Source: UMGS902 sp045538895 (lineage in GTDB: Bacteria > Bacillota > Clostridia > Oscillospirales > CAG-272). Taken from it: a DNA stretch of 22,757 nt. The position numbers were made by a program, and so were the translations under genes. The notes under the pieces are model-generated. The model had not been told where the DNA came from and did no database searches. It saw nothing but the letters and a program-made list of their open reading frames with translations. The stretch is from the NCBI GenBank assembly GCA_045538895.1, contig JAZQEH010000119.1, positions 1 to 22,757 of the forward strand. Direction: 5' to 3'. Below are positions 7,586 to 15,702 of the stretch, in pieces; the first letter of the stretch is position 1, and each line of letters begins with the position of its first letter.

Positions 7586-8746
7586 TTAAAATTTTATTTT
7601 TGATATCATTTTTACAATGGGATTCTGATGGGCATAGATTGCTTTTTTAGGACACATTTCCTGACAGCAATAGCACTCTATACATTTATCATAATCATAA
7701 ACAGGTGGCTTGCCCTTTTTCTTGAAATGCAACGCTCCCCCCTCAACGGGACAGCTTTTTACACATATTCCGCATGCCACGCACAGGTTCTTTTTGATTT
7801 TGGGCTTGCGTTTTATAAGCTTTTTAAACGGTTTGAGATATGATATCTCGCCCTTGTCCTCTTTACCTCGGTAAACGTCAAAATCGGGGGCACCGTAAAG
7901 CTGCTTTGCTTCGCTTACGGTCAAAATGCCATTTTCGGTGATTACTTTAATATTATTAATATCGCTTTCGCCAACTCCCCACTTGCCGCCGACAACGTTC
8001 GTAGGCACAAGCGACGGGTCGAGATACACAAGTGAAGCAAACACGCTATCAAGTGCAACAGAGTCGGTTGAAGCCAGTATAACGTTCATCTTTTTAGGTG
8101 TTCCCGACTGTGGGCCGTTGCCCTCCATCGCCACAACGCCATCCATTATGTGAAGTCTTGGCTTAAGCATTAAATTGAGGTCGGCAAGCATCTCGGCAAA
8201 GAGCGTTGCATTTGGATATTTTACATGCGAAGCGCCCTTGTTAAGTCCGAAAACGCAGCCGAAAATATTCTTTTGTGCACCGGTTATACGCTCAAGCATA
8301 TGCGACTTCATTTTGCAGACGTTGACTATACCGTCACACTCAAGCACACCGTTTGCAATAACAAACTCCTTTGCCACTTTACCGTCAGGAAAGCCGGTGG
8401 TTTTACCTGCAGTAAAATCCGCAAGCGGAATTGAAAGCTCCTCAGCAACCGCCGCTACACCGCACTCTTTTGCTATTGCGGCAGTGTCGCCATGCCCGGG
8501 TGAGTCGCCGTAGGAAAGGTTTTTGTATCCTTTTTCAAGCAGATACTTTGCAACACCTTTAAAAACCTCTGGGTGAGTGGTGCATGCCTTTTCGGGCGGA
8601 CATTTTGCAAGGAAATTAGGTTTCAGCAAAAGTTTTTCATCCTTGCCGAGTATCATTTCAACGCCGCCGATAAGGTCAAGCGCCTTTGCTACTGCAAGTG
8701 GTGCATCCTTATAATCTTCGCATTTTACAAGTGCAACTTCTGACAT
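7586..8746 (-). CDS. DUF362 iron-sulfur protein with two 4Fe-4S ferredoxin motifs
   Basis: A 386-residue cytoplasmic protein. Residues 1-310 form a DUF362 domain (LLLKPNFL near the start; GDSPGHGD; KMKSHMLERITGAQKNIFG; later MDGVVAMEGNGPQSG and SVALDSV). The C-terminal part carries two 4Fe-4S sites: C322/C325/C328/C332, then C355/C358/C361/C365 with an extra C360. The family is usually seen with redox enzymes, but its reaction is unknown. The start at 8746 has GGGGAGG 4 nt upstream; a longer frame would run into the T-box terminator. The gene lies between a threonine T-box and thrS, so expression should rise when uncharged tRNA-Thr accumulates. That is odd for an iron-sulfur protein. Confidence 0.85.
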   Translation of the reverse strand: MSEVALVKCEDYKDAPLAVAKALDLIGGVEMILGKDEKLLLKPNFLAKCPPEKACTTHPEVFKGVAKYLLEKGYKNLSYGDSPGHGDTAAIAKECGVAAVAEELSIPLADFTAGKTTGFPDGKVAKEFVIANGVLECDGIVNVCKMKSHMLERITGAQKNIFGCVFGLNKGASHVKYPNATLFAEMLADLNLMLKPRLHIMDGVVAMEGNGPQSGTPKKMNVILASTDSVALDSVFASLVYLDPSLVPTNVVGGKWGVGESDINNIKVITENGILTVSEAKQLYGAPDFDVYRGKEDKGEISYLKPFKKLIKRKPKIKKNLCVACGICVKSCPVEGGALHFKKKGKPPVYDYDKCIECYCCQEMCPKKAIYAHQNPIVKMISKIKF

Positions 8747-8780
8747 AAAACCTCCCCAAAAACAAAATTCTGAAGTGATT

Positions 8781-8985
8781 AAAAAACACCCCGACGGCTT
8801 ATGCCGTCGGGGTGCACAAATGCACGGTTCCACCCGCGTTTTTCACTCATTGAATATAAATTGTATCGGACTTGCACCGAAAGCAAAGTGGTACCCGTTT
8901 TCCTTTCCCCAAGAACCTTTCAGCCTATGAGTTCTCTCTCTGCAAGGGTAATTACAAAAACGGACATGTCTTTCCCTGTATGTTG
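8781..8985 (-). promoter_or_regulatory. T-box leader, threonine specifier
   Basis: On the minus strand the leader after the promoter has a stem I region with GAGAGAGAAC and a specifier loop where GGTACCAC offers ACC (8890-8892), a Thr codon. The conserved T-box GGGTGGAACCGTG (about 8824-8836) follows; its UGGA can pair with a UCCA acceptor end. The terminator stem is CACCCCGACGGC-ATAA-GCCGTCGGGGTG (8787-8814) followed by six T (8781-8786). Binding of uncharged tRNA-Thr would form the antiterminator. The leader ends about 35 bp before the DUF362 start, so DUF362 and thrS share this control. The promoter of this leader starts 2 bp past the mgsA stop. Confidence 0.93.
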
Positions 8986-8986
8986 A

Positions 8987-9015
8987 ATTATAATCCGTAA
9001 ATTGCGGTTTGTCAA
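8987..9015 (-). promoter_or_regulatory. sigma-A promoter of the T-box operon
   Basis: Minus strand TTGACA (9010-9015), 17-bp spacer, TATAAT (8987-8992). Both boxes are consensus. No terminator separates it from mgsA, so read-through from the minD-mgsA transcript into the T-box leader is also possible. Confidence 0.9.
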
Positions 9016-9016
9016 G

Positions 9017-9451
9017 TTAAATCTGTGCTTTTTTGCGGCGGTTGTACTCCGAGCGGGGATTTACAAATTCTCTCCAGTTGAGGTCGCCACGGTCAAGTGC
9101 GCAAATAAGCACCTCGGCAGTTGCAATGTTGGTTGCAACTGGCACGTTATGCACGTCGCAAAGACGGAGAAGCTGATGCTCCGATTCGTCATAATCAGCT
9201 TTTGGCACGGTATCACGGAAGTAAAGAAGAATATCTATCTCATCATACGCAACACGTGATGCAATCTGCTGCTCTCCGCCTGTTTCACCGGGGAGAAATT
9301 TCTCTATCTCAAGTCCTGTTGCCTCAAAAATATAATTACCGGTAGTCTGCGTAGCACAAAGGTTATGCTTTGAGAGTATACCACAGTATGCGATGCAAAA
9401 CTGTGTCATGAGTTCTTTTTTAGTGTCGCTTGCAATGATTGCTATATCCAT
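9017..9451 (-). CDS. methylglyoxal synthase-like protein with altered active site
   Basis: 144 residues, the full length of MgsA, with clear family landmarks: QTTGNYIFEATGLEIEKF, TGGEQQIA, RLCDVHNVPVATNIATAE. MgsA converts dihydroxyacetone phosphate to methylglyoxal. Aligned to E. coli MgsA at a constant offset of 11, the catalytic set is replaced: His19 is S8, Asp71 is E60, His98 is Y87 and Asp101 is S90. The phosphate-binding GTTG is QTTG. The fold is probably retained but normal catalysis is doubtful. The gene lies 25 nt after a minD-like gene, as in clostridial min clusters where mgsA often sits. The reading frame is intact, so this is divergence rather than a pseudogene. Confidence 0.85.
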   Translation of the reverse strand: MDIAIIASDTKKELMTQFCIAYCGILSKHNLCATQTTGNYIFEATGLEIEKFLPGETGGEQQIASRVAYDEIDILLYFRDTVPKADYDESEHQLLRLCDVHNVPVATNIATAEVLICALDRGDLNWREFVNPRSEYNRRKKAQI

Positions 9452-9476
9452 TGTCTACCTACCCCTTCTTTTTTAA

Positions 9477-10247
9477 TTATCTGAACAAAATTTTATCTCT
9501 TTTAATTCCTACAAACGAGCGAAGCAACGGCACGTTTTCGCCGCAAAGCCGCTTTGCAATGTTTTCAAAAGCAGTACGGCTGTTGCTCTTGCCGCTGTCA
9601 AAAATGCTCTGGCCGTCCTCATTGAGAAGTGACAGACGCACGTCCATAGGTACTATGCCGATAAGCGGTGTACGTGTGCGGTCTATCATTTCAAGCACGC
9701 CTGCACGCTTACCTGCACTCATATCAAAACCGTTGATTATAAGATATTGCTCCTCCACTCCGTGCTCATCCAGAATCATACCCGATTTTTCAGCCGCACG
9801 TATTGCAATGGGCGATTGTGAAGAAACTATAATTGCACTTTCACACGCAGGTGCCGAAAGCGAGACCGATTCGTGAGCACCGCCGGAAGTGTCAACAATA
9901 ATAAAATCAAATTCAAAATCCTCTTCAAGCTTGTCGAGAGCCTTTGCAAAACCCTCTTCGGTTAAATCTCCCTCATAGCGAAATGGGGCACCAATAAAAG
10001 CAAGATTGGGATATGAATGATGTACCTTTACAACGTCAAACGGCTCCGCTCTGCCGCTTGCGAGGTCTGCAATATCATAAATAATATCGTCCTGCATGCC
10101 GAGCATGAGGTCAAGCGAGCGGTTGCCAAGGTCAAAATCTATCAGCAAAACACGCTTACCCATAAGGGAAAGTGCGGTTGCAACACCGATTGACACCGTG
10201 GACTTACCAACGCCGCCTTTGCAAGAAGTGACAAGTATTCTGCTCAA
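9477..10247 (-). CDS. minD: MinD/ParA-family ATPase, probable septum-site MinD
   Basis: 256 residues. Deviant Walker A CKGGVGKST (residues about 9-17), the MinD hallmark LLIDFDLGNRSLDLMLG, and switch DTSGGAHES in place of the usual DSPAGIE. The C-terminus (LLRSFVGIKRDKILFR) could form a membrane-targeting amphipathic helix. MinD binds the membrane and positions the division site; a related positioning role is possible here. The start is taken as TTG at 10247 because GGAGGTGA (10253-10260) sits 5 nt before it. The upstream ATG at 10262 overlaps that ribosome site and would add only five residues. No minC or minE lies in the window. It is the first gene of a minD-mgsA pair. Confidence 0.83.
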   Translation of the reverse strand: MSRILVTSCKGGVGKSTVSIGVATALSLMGKRVLLIDFDLGNRSLDLMLGMQDDIIYDIADLASGRAEPFDVVKVHHSYPNLAFIGAPFRYEGDLTEEGFAKALDKLEEDFEFDFIIVDTSGGAHESVSLSAPACESAIIVSSQSPIAIRAAEKSGMILDEHGVEEQYLIINGFDMSAGKRAGVLEMIDRTRTPLIGIVPMDVRLSLLNEDGQSIFDSGKSNSRTAFENIAKRLCGENVPLLRSFVGIKRDKILFR

Positions 10248-10295
10248 AAAAGTCACCTCCATACAAACGATAAAAAACTACAATCATACGAGCAT

Positions 10296-10325
10296 AGTAT
10301 ATCACATTTTTTCTTACAGTGTCAA
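10296..10325 (-). promoter_or_regulatory. sigma-A promoter of minD-mgsA
   Basis: Minus strand TTGACA (10320-10325), 18-bp spacer, TATACT (10296-10301), about 35 bp before the minD ribosome binding site. Confidence 0.8.
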
Positions 10326-10427
10326 CAAAATTCACATAATATAATTTACTTTTTACTTCTTTTTAACATGTGGCATTGCAATAAATACAATAATAGTTTA
10401 AAAAATTACAGTTTTTTTTATCTTGCA

Positions 10428-10456
10428 TTGCAAAAAATAAAAGTTTAATATATAAT
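10428..10456 (+). promoter_or_regulatory. sigma-A promoter of glyA-cinA-pfkA
   Basis: TTGCAA (10428-10433), 17-bp spacer, TATAAT (10451-10456), 35 bp before the glyA GTG. The repeat GCATTGCAA occurs at 10374-10382 and 10425-10433, the second overlapping the -35 box, and may be a regulator site. Confidence 0.72.
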
Positions 10457-10491
10457 ATCAAGGATAATATTTATTGTGTGAGGTATCTGTA

Positions 10492-11736
10492 GTGATTTAC
10501 GAAAATATTGAGAAGTTAATAAGTGCCGATAAGGAAGTTGGCGAGGCTATACTTAATGAGTATAACAGGCAGAGAAACGGTATTGAGCTTATCGCTTCCG
10601 AGAACGTTGTTTCCGAAGCAGTTCTGCTTGCCGCAGGCTCTATCCTTACAAATAAGTATGCAGAAGGCTATCCCGCTCACCGTTATTACGGCGGTTGTGC
10701 ATGTGTTGACGTTGCCGAGAACCTCGCTATTGAGCGTGCTAAAAAGCTGTTTGGCGCAGAGCATGTAAACGTTCAGCCTCACAGCGGTGCACAGGCTAAT
10801 ACAGCAGTTTATTTTGCGCTGCTTGAGCATGGCGACACCGTTATGGGCATGAATCTTGCACACGGCGGTCACCTTACACACGGCAGCCCGGTTAACTATT
10901 CGGGCAAGAGCTACAATTTTGTTCCTTATGGCGTTGACGCCGAAACCGGCAGAATCGACTACGAGGAATTTGAAAGACTTGCAAAGGAATGTAAGCCGAA
11001 GCTTATCGTTGCAGGTGCATCGGCTTATCCGAGAATTATTGATTTTGAAAGAATGGCAAAGGTTGCACATGATGTGGGTGCTCTGTTTATGGTAGACATG
11101 GCACATATCGCAGGTCTTGTAGCCGCAGGGCTTCATCCCTCTCCCGTACCCTATGCCGATATCGTTACCACCACCACTCACAAGACTCTCCGCGGTCCCC
11201 GCGGCGGTATGATCATGTGCCGTGAGGAGCTTGGTAAGGCAATAGACAAGGCAATTTTCCCCGGCACACAGGGCGGTCCTCTTATGCACATCATCGCTGC
11301 AAAGGCAATTTGCTTTGGCGAGGCACTTACCGACGAGTTCAAGGCTTACCAGAAGCGTATCGTAGAAAACGCAAAGGCTCTTGAAGAGTCGCTCCGTGCA
11401 GAGGGACTCAACATGGTTTCGGGCGGTACTGATAACCACCTTATCCTCCTTGACCTGCGTGGCACTGGTATCACGGGCAAGGAACTTGAAGCACGCATGG
11501 ACAGCGTTCATATGACTGCTAATAAAAACGCTATCCCCAATGACCCCGAAAAGCCGTTTGTTACAAGCGGTATCCGTCTTGGCACACCTGCCGCTACAAG
11601 CCGTGGCTTTGGTGTGGAAGAGTTTAAAACCATCGGTCACCTTATCGGTCTTTGCGTAAAGGACTACGAGGCACAGGCGGACTATATCCGTGCCGAGGTT
11701 GCAAAGCTTTGCGAAAAGTTCCCTCTTTTTAACTGA
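10492..11736 (+). CDS. glyA: serine hydroxymethyltransferase
   Basis: 414 residues, the normal bacterial length. This PLP enzyme interconverts serine and glycine with tetrahydrofolate and feeds one-carbon units. Family stretches include RQRNGIELIASENVVS near the N-terminus, YAEGYPAHRYYGGC, HSGAQAN, MVDMAHIAGLVAAG and TTTTHKTLRGPRGG, with the Schiff-base lysine at K231. The GTG at 10492 is chosen because GTGAGG lies 8 nt upstream and the product then begins at the usual point (MIYENIEKL); the earlier TTG at 10474 lacks a ribosome site. The stop overlaps the start of the cinA gene by one base (TGATG), so the two are translationally linked. Confidence 0.97.
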   Translation: MIYENIEKLISADKEVGEAILNEYNRQRNGIELIASENVVSEAVLLAAGSILTNKYAEGYPAHRYYGGCACVDVAENLAIERAKKLFGAEHVNVQPHSGAQANTAVYFALLEHGDTVMGMNLAHGGHLTHGSPVNYSGKSYNFVPYGVDAETGRIDYEEFERLAKECKPKLIVAGASAYPRIIDFERMAKVAHDVGALFMVDMAHIAGLVAAGLHPSPVPYADIVTTTTHKTLRGPRGGMIMCREELGKAIDKAIFPGTQGGPLMHIIAAKAICFGEALTDEFKAYQKRIVENAKALEESLRAEGLNMVSGGTDNHLILLDLRGTGITGKELEARMDSVHMTANKNAIPNDPEKPFVTSGIRLGTPAATSRGFGVEEFKTIGHLIGLCVKDYEAQADYIRAEVAKLCEKFPLFN

Positions 11737-12224
11737 TGAATAACGAAGTTTTTGCCGCAGAAGTTGTCGCAGCCTTCAAAGAAAGGGGCTATACCCTTGC
11801 ATTTGCCGAATCCTGTACGGGCGGTCTCGCAGCAGCTACGGTCGTGTCTGTCCCCGGTGCATCCCGTGTGTTTTTCGGAAGTGTGGTTTCATATGACAAC
11901 TCCGTAAAGAATAAATTGCTTTTTGTTGAGCAGAATATTTTAGATACTGTCGGTGCTGTCAGCGAGGAATGTGCTTCTCAGATGGCACTCGGCGCAAGAG
12001 AACAAATCGGCACAGACGTTGCAATAAGCGTAACGGGAATTGCGGGACCCGGCGGTGGTACTAAAGAAAAGCCTGTCGGTCTTGTTTATATCGGCGTTGC
12101 CTCCAAAAGAGGTGCTTATGCTAAAAAGCTTTTGCTCGGAGATAAAGGCGACCGCACCGCAATAAGAAACGCAAGTGTCGCAGAAATGCTGAAAGCGGTA
12201 CTTGACGAGCTTAATATGTTATAA
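11736..12224 (+). CDS. pncC: CinA C-terminal domain, nicotinamide-nucleotide amidohydrolase
   Basis: 162 residues forming only the C-terminal CinA/PncC domain. The landmarks are AFAESCTGGL (about 22-31), SVVSYDNSVKNKLL, GAVSEECA and ISVTGIAGPGGGTKEKPVG. The family deamidates nicotinamide mononucleotide to nicotinate mononucleotide in pyridine nucleotide recycling. The N-terminal MoCF-like domain of full-length CinA is absent, as in E. coli PncC. The gene starts on the last base of the glyA stop and is followed 28 nt later by pfkA in the same transcript. Confidence 0.92.
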   Translation: MNNEVFAAEVVAAFKERGYTLAFAESCTGGLAAATVVSVPGASRVFFGSVVSYDNSVKNKLLFVEQNILDTVGAVSEECASQMALGAREQIGTDVAISVTGIAGPGGGTKEKPVGLVYIGVASKRGAYAKKLLLGDKGDRTAIRNASVAEMLKAVLDELNML

Positions 12225-12252
12225 ATTTACCTTTTGAGAAAGGAAGAATATA

Positions 12253-13323
12253 ATGACTAATACAAAATTTACCAGAATCGGTATTCTCACATCGGGCGGC
12301 GACGCTCCCGGTATGAATGCGGCTATCCGAAGCGTTGTACGTACTGCTATCGCACGAGGCGTTGAGGTTATGGGTATTTACCGTGGCTACCGAGGACTTA
12401 TTGAGGGCGATATCAAGCCCCTTGATATGCGTTCCGTTTCCAACATCATGAACCACGGCGGAACCATGCTTTATTCCGACCGTTGCCCCGAATTCAAAAC
12501 CGCAGAGGGCATGAATGCGGCTATCGCAAACTGCCGCCGCTTTGGTATTGACGGTATCGTTGCAATCGGCGGTGACGGTACTTTCCGCGGTGCAACAGAC
12601 CTTACCGTTCATGGTATTCCCTGCGTTGCACTCCCCGGCACCATTGACAACGACATCACCTCCACCGACTATTCCATCGGCTTTGATACTGCGGTTAACA
12701 CCACTATTGAAATGGTAGACCGTCTTCGTGACACCTGCGAATCCCACGCAAGATGTAACGTTGTTGAGGTTATGGGACGTGATGCAGGTGACATTGCTCT
12801 CCAGACCGCTATTTCGGTTGGCGCAAGTGCAGTTGCTATCAAGGAAATTGCTTTTGATAAAGATACTGTTATTGCAGACCTTAAAAAATCCCGTGAAAGC
12901 GGCAAGCGTAACTTTATCATTATGGTTGCCGAGGGTGCGGGTGAAAAATTCGGCGAGCAGCTTACCAAGGAAATCGAAGAAAAGACGGGCATTGAAACAC
13001 GTTTTGCACGTCTTGCTCACGTTGTAAGAGGCGGTAGCCCCACACTCCGTGACCGTTTGCTCGGCTCCAAGGTTGGTGCATATGCTGTTGAAAAGCTTCT
13101 TAACGGCGAAAGCAATCTTGTTATCTGCGAGCGTAAGGGTGAAATCACCGCTATGGACATCGGTGAAGCACTTATTCTTGACCGTATGTACAAGGATAAG
13201 CTTAAGGACGGCGACCTTGAAAAGTTCTCCAAAGAAAAGGTTGAGTGGATGCGTGAATTCTGCAAGCACAAGTTTGACAAGTTCAAGGCACTTTACGACC
13301 TTGCATACGAAATTTCAAGATAA
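12253..13323 (+). CDS. pfkA: ATP-dependent 6-phosphofructokinase
   Basis: 356 residues. Phosphorylates fructose 6-phosphate in glycolysis. ILTSGGDAPGMNAAIR opens the fold. GGDGT (106-110) has Gly rather than the Asp typical of pyrophosphate enzymes, and PGTIDND (128-134) lacks the PPi-type Lys, so ATP is the donor. D132 is the expected catalytic base, and MGRDAGD follows at about 174-180. It is about 35 residues longer at the C-terminus than E. coli PfkA (KVEWMREFCKHKFDKF onward), a feature I do not associate with a known function. AAAGGAAG lies about 7 nt before the ATG. It is the last gene of glyA-cinA-pfkA and is followed by a strong terminator. Confidence 0.96.
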   Translation: MTNTKFTRIGILTSGGDAPGMNAAIRSVVRTAIARGVEVMGIYRGYRGLIEGDIKPLDMRSVSNIMNHGGTMLYSDRCPEFKTAEGMNAAIANCRRFGIDGIVAIGGDGTFRGATDLTVHGIPCVALPGTIDNDITSTDYSIGFDTAVNTTIEMVDRLRDTCESHARCNVVEVMGRDAGDIALQTAISVGASAVAIKEIAFDKDTVIADLKKSRESGKRNFIIMVAEGAGEKFGEQLTKEIEEKTGIETRFARLAHVVRGGSPTLRDRLLGSKVGAYAVEKLLNGESNLVICERKGEITAMDIGEALILDRMYKDKLKDGDLEKFSKEKVEWMREFCKHKFDKFKALYDLAYEISR

Positions 13324-13330
13324 AAAATGA

Positions 13331-13366
13331 AAATCACCCCGACAGAAAGCTCTGTCGGGGTGATTT
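13331..13366. terminator. bidirectional terminator between pfkA and the ABC operon
   Basis: A perfect 16-bp stem AAATCACCCCGACAGA / TCTGTCGGGGTGATTT with loop AAGC. It serves the convergent pfkA and ABC permease genes, ending 7 bp before the permease stop. The CACCCCGAC core echoes the T-box terminator stem at 8787-8814. Confidence 0.88.
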
Positions 13367-13372
13367 GCTTTA

Positions 13373-14473
13373 TCATGCAAAGTGCATTTTCTTTTTATAA
13401 AATATGAAATAGAATACCGTTGCACATACGAATGCCGTGGCGGCAATTATGCCGCATACAAGCGGCGACTCTAATGCTGCATAGAAAAACATTGTGGGGA
13501 GAACGTACAGACACCACTCGGGTATTCCAAAGAGTGCGGGAACGTCAATAAAAATCGGGCAGAGTGCCAGCGACAAAAGGCAGATTGCGATTATCGGTAC
13601 ACGTACCTTTTCGGTACTGCCGAAAATTGCCGTAACCGCTATTGTGAGTGCTGACAGATAAAACGTGTAAATCACTGCGGCGAAAGCAAGCTTTCTTGTG
13701 CCGCTCATAAACAGAATATCCGAAAGCCATACACTGGCAACCGAAACCGATGAAAACAGCAGTATAATGCATAAAGCCGACGGGAGCATGAAAGACAGAC
13801 ACGCCTTTTTCAGCCCAATGCGACGTGCTATACCCAAAAACTGCTTTTCGGTATACGGGAGTGCAAAAAGCCCGAACGCAAAAAACAAAAACAAAGCAAC
13901 CACGCCTGCTGAAAGGTTATACGAATAGTGGTTTACATCAAGCTTTGCCCCCTCTGCATTTTCAAAAGTAAACTCAAAGGGATTGTCGCTTGCGATATAG
14001 TCGGCTATAGCATCACGCATCTCCTCGTGAGGTATATTTGCTCCCTCGTATTTCATAAGCTTGCTAATGATATACGGGGCATACACGTCCATTATATATG
14101 CGGCGGTACGGAACTTAAAGAGCGAAGGAAAAACCGATGCAGGTGCCTCGTAAAAGGTTAAAAGCTCCTCGGTGTTGGCATCCTCAAGCCGTTTTGTAAA
14201 GTCATCCGGAAACACAATTCCCGATGCAACCTCGCCACGGCGGAGTCCCTTTTTTAGTGCATCTGCATTTTCGTAACGGATGAGTCCGTCGCTTTCAAGT
14301 TGGTTTGCGACAAGCTTTGCATTTTCGTCTTCGCCGCTCACAACACCGCAGTTCGGAAATCCGTCATCATTTTTTAACATTCCGCACAGTAAAACGCAAG
14401 TCAGGACCGCAAAAAGCATAACAATTACGGAAGGCTTTTTCACTGTCTGCTTAAGGAAAAGCAAAAAACTCAT
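13373..14473 (-). CDS. ABC-2 type transporter permease (second permease)
   Basis: 366 residues. One N-terminal membrane segment (about 13-32), then a long extracytoplasmic region (about 33-185), then about five closely spaced membrane segments (from LSAGVVALFLFFAFGLFALP to the C-terminal FVCATVFYFIFYKKKMHFA). This is the layout of NatB/YhgE-like ABC-2 exporter subunits. Its ATG overlaps the stop of the upstream permease gene (ATGA), and a GGGGG-rich ribosome site lies about 10 nt upstream. It probably forms a heterodimeric channel with the neighbouring permease. The substrate is unknown; lipids, peptides and Na+ are all moved by this superfamily. Confidence 0.82.
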   Translation of the reverse strand: MSFLLFLKQTVKKPSVIVMLFAVLTCVLLCGMLKNDDGFPNCGVVSGEDENAKLVANQLESDGLIRYENADALKKGLRRGEVASGIVFPDDFTKRLEDANTEELLTFYEAPASVFPSLFKFRTAAYIMDVYAPYIISKLMKYEGANIPHEEMRDAIADYIASDNPFEFTFENAEGAKLDVNHYSYNLSAGVVALFLFFAFGLFALPYTEKQFLGIARRIGLKKACLSFMLPSALCIILLFSSVSVASVWLSDILFMSGTRKLAFAAVIYTFYLSALTIAVTAIFGSTEKVRVPIIAICLLSLALCPIFIDVPALFGIPEWCLYVLPTMFFYAALESPLVCGIIAATAFVCATVFYFIFYKKKMHFA

Positions 14474-15702
14474 TGCAAAAAGCCCCCTCTCTTACAGATA
14501 CGGTCAAGCTGCAGACACGCAAGCACAAGGAGTGCAAGCGTTACTGCGACAAATACTGCCACCATAACGGGCGACATGTTGCCGTAAAGCATGGGTGTAA
14601 GCATGTTTATGCATAACCCCACGGGAGTAAACTCACCTATTTTTATCATTTCATAGGGAAGCATCGAAAACGGAATCAGTCCGCCGCAAAGTACAAGCGA
14701 TGCCGAATTCAATGCAAATATAACCGAAATGCCAAGCGTGTTTTGCGAAAGCAGTACCGAAACCGCCGCAAACAAAACGCTTATCAGTAGTACACAAATT
14801 ACGGCGTATAAAACGGATTGCACGGTTATATCAATTTCACGCAAAGCCGTGGCTATGCACACAAGTGCCGTAAGCAAAACAGTGCGGATAACAAACGGTA
14901 TAACCGCCTTTTGCAACACGATCTGCAGATTGCTTATGCGATAGCTTTTTATCCTGCGAAGCATTGACACTCTGCAATCCTCTGCCGTAAACGGAAAGAA
15001 AAGCACCTCGCAAACGGTAAGCAAAAATGCAAAAAAGCAAAGGATATAATGCGAAAGCGAGTCAACACCGCTCTCCGAATAGGAAAGTGGCACGTCTTCA
15101 AACGCTTCTGTAGGCATTGCGAAAATTTCAAAGGCGTAGTCGATCTGGATATCGTTTATTATACTGCGTGTTTTTGACGGCGAGTGGCTTTCAAGCAGTT
15201 TGAGATATGCAGCCTCAATGCCTGCCTCGGCTATTTTTATAAGCTTTTCGCCCGTAAGAGCAAAGTGCCTTACCATATCGCCTGCGGCACTTAATTTATC
15301 GGAGAGGAGAATGCACACACCTGCATCGTCGCCCTCTAAAATCTTTGAAAAATAGCTTTCCTCAAATATAATTGCGGCATCGTAAATGCCGTTTTTCATT
15401 CCACTGCGTACCTCTTCTTCGTTGTCGCATATCTCAACTGTGAACATCGACTGCACGCCCTCGGTGTTTGCTACAATATCAACCGCCTGTCTTGCAAGCG
15501 ATGACGGCTCCTTGTCGAAAATCGCCATGTGCAAACGACGCTCTTCACTGCTGCCTCCTGCTACTGCGGCGGCAAGTGCAGCGGCGGCACATGCCACAAG
15601 CAAGCACAAAAGCAAAAACGTTTTTACCGTGCGGCCAAGGTACAAGCGGAAATCCTTTTTCAGCATTATATAAATGCCCCTAAAAAACGAAATCACCCTC
15701 AT
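14470..15702 (-). CDS. ABC-2 type transporter permease (first permease)
   Basis: 410 residues with the same layout as the downstream permease: a membrane segment near residues 26-48 (FLLLCLLVACAAAALAAAVAG), an extracytoplasmic domain to about 215, and about six further segments, ending LLVLACLQLDRICKRGG. The ATG at 15702 overlaps the ATPase stop by ATGA and has AAGG 7 nt upstream. It is very probably made in a fixed ratio with its partners by translational coupling. The two permeases are diverged paralogues by architecture, though the sequence identity is low. Confidence 0.82.
   Translation of the reverse strand: MRVISFFRGIYIMLKKDFRLYLGRTVKTFLLLCLLVACAAAALAAAVAGGSSEERRLHMAIFDKEPSSLARQAVDIVANTEGVQSMFTVEICDNEEEVRSGMKNGIYDAAIIFEESYFSKILEGDDAGVCILLSDKLSAAGDMVRHFALTGEKLIKIAEAGIEAAYLKLLESHSPSKTRSIINDIQIDYAFEIFAMPTEAFEDVPLSYSESGVDSLSHYILCFFAFLLTVCEVLFFPFTAEDCRVSMLRRIKSYRISNLQIVLQKAVIPFVIRTVLLTALVCIATALREIDITVQSVLYAVICVLLISVLFAAVSVLLSQNTLGISVIFALNSASLVLCGGLIPFSMLPYEMIKIGEFTPVGLCINMLTPMLYGNMSPVMVAVFVAVTLALLVLACLQLDRICKRGGFLQ

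Noticed and set aside
9017..9451. Calling the mgsA-like gene a pseudogene
   Set aside because: The frame is full length with a ribosome site and conserved core motifs; only the catalytic positions differ, which suggests divergence rather than decay.
10516..11640. Long open frame (374 codons) antisense to glyA
   Set aside because: It mirrors the whole of a clear serine hydroxymethyltransferase, has a Cys/Asn-rich low-quality composition, no ribosome site and no family match. It is a codon-bias shadow.
12211..13269. Long open frame (352 codons) antisense to pfkA
   Set aside because: Same reason: it lies over an unambiguous phosphofructokinase, with repetitive Asn/Cys/Thr composition and no motif.
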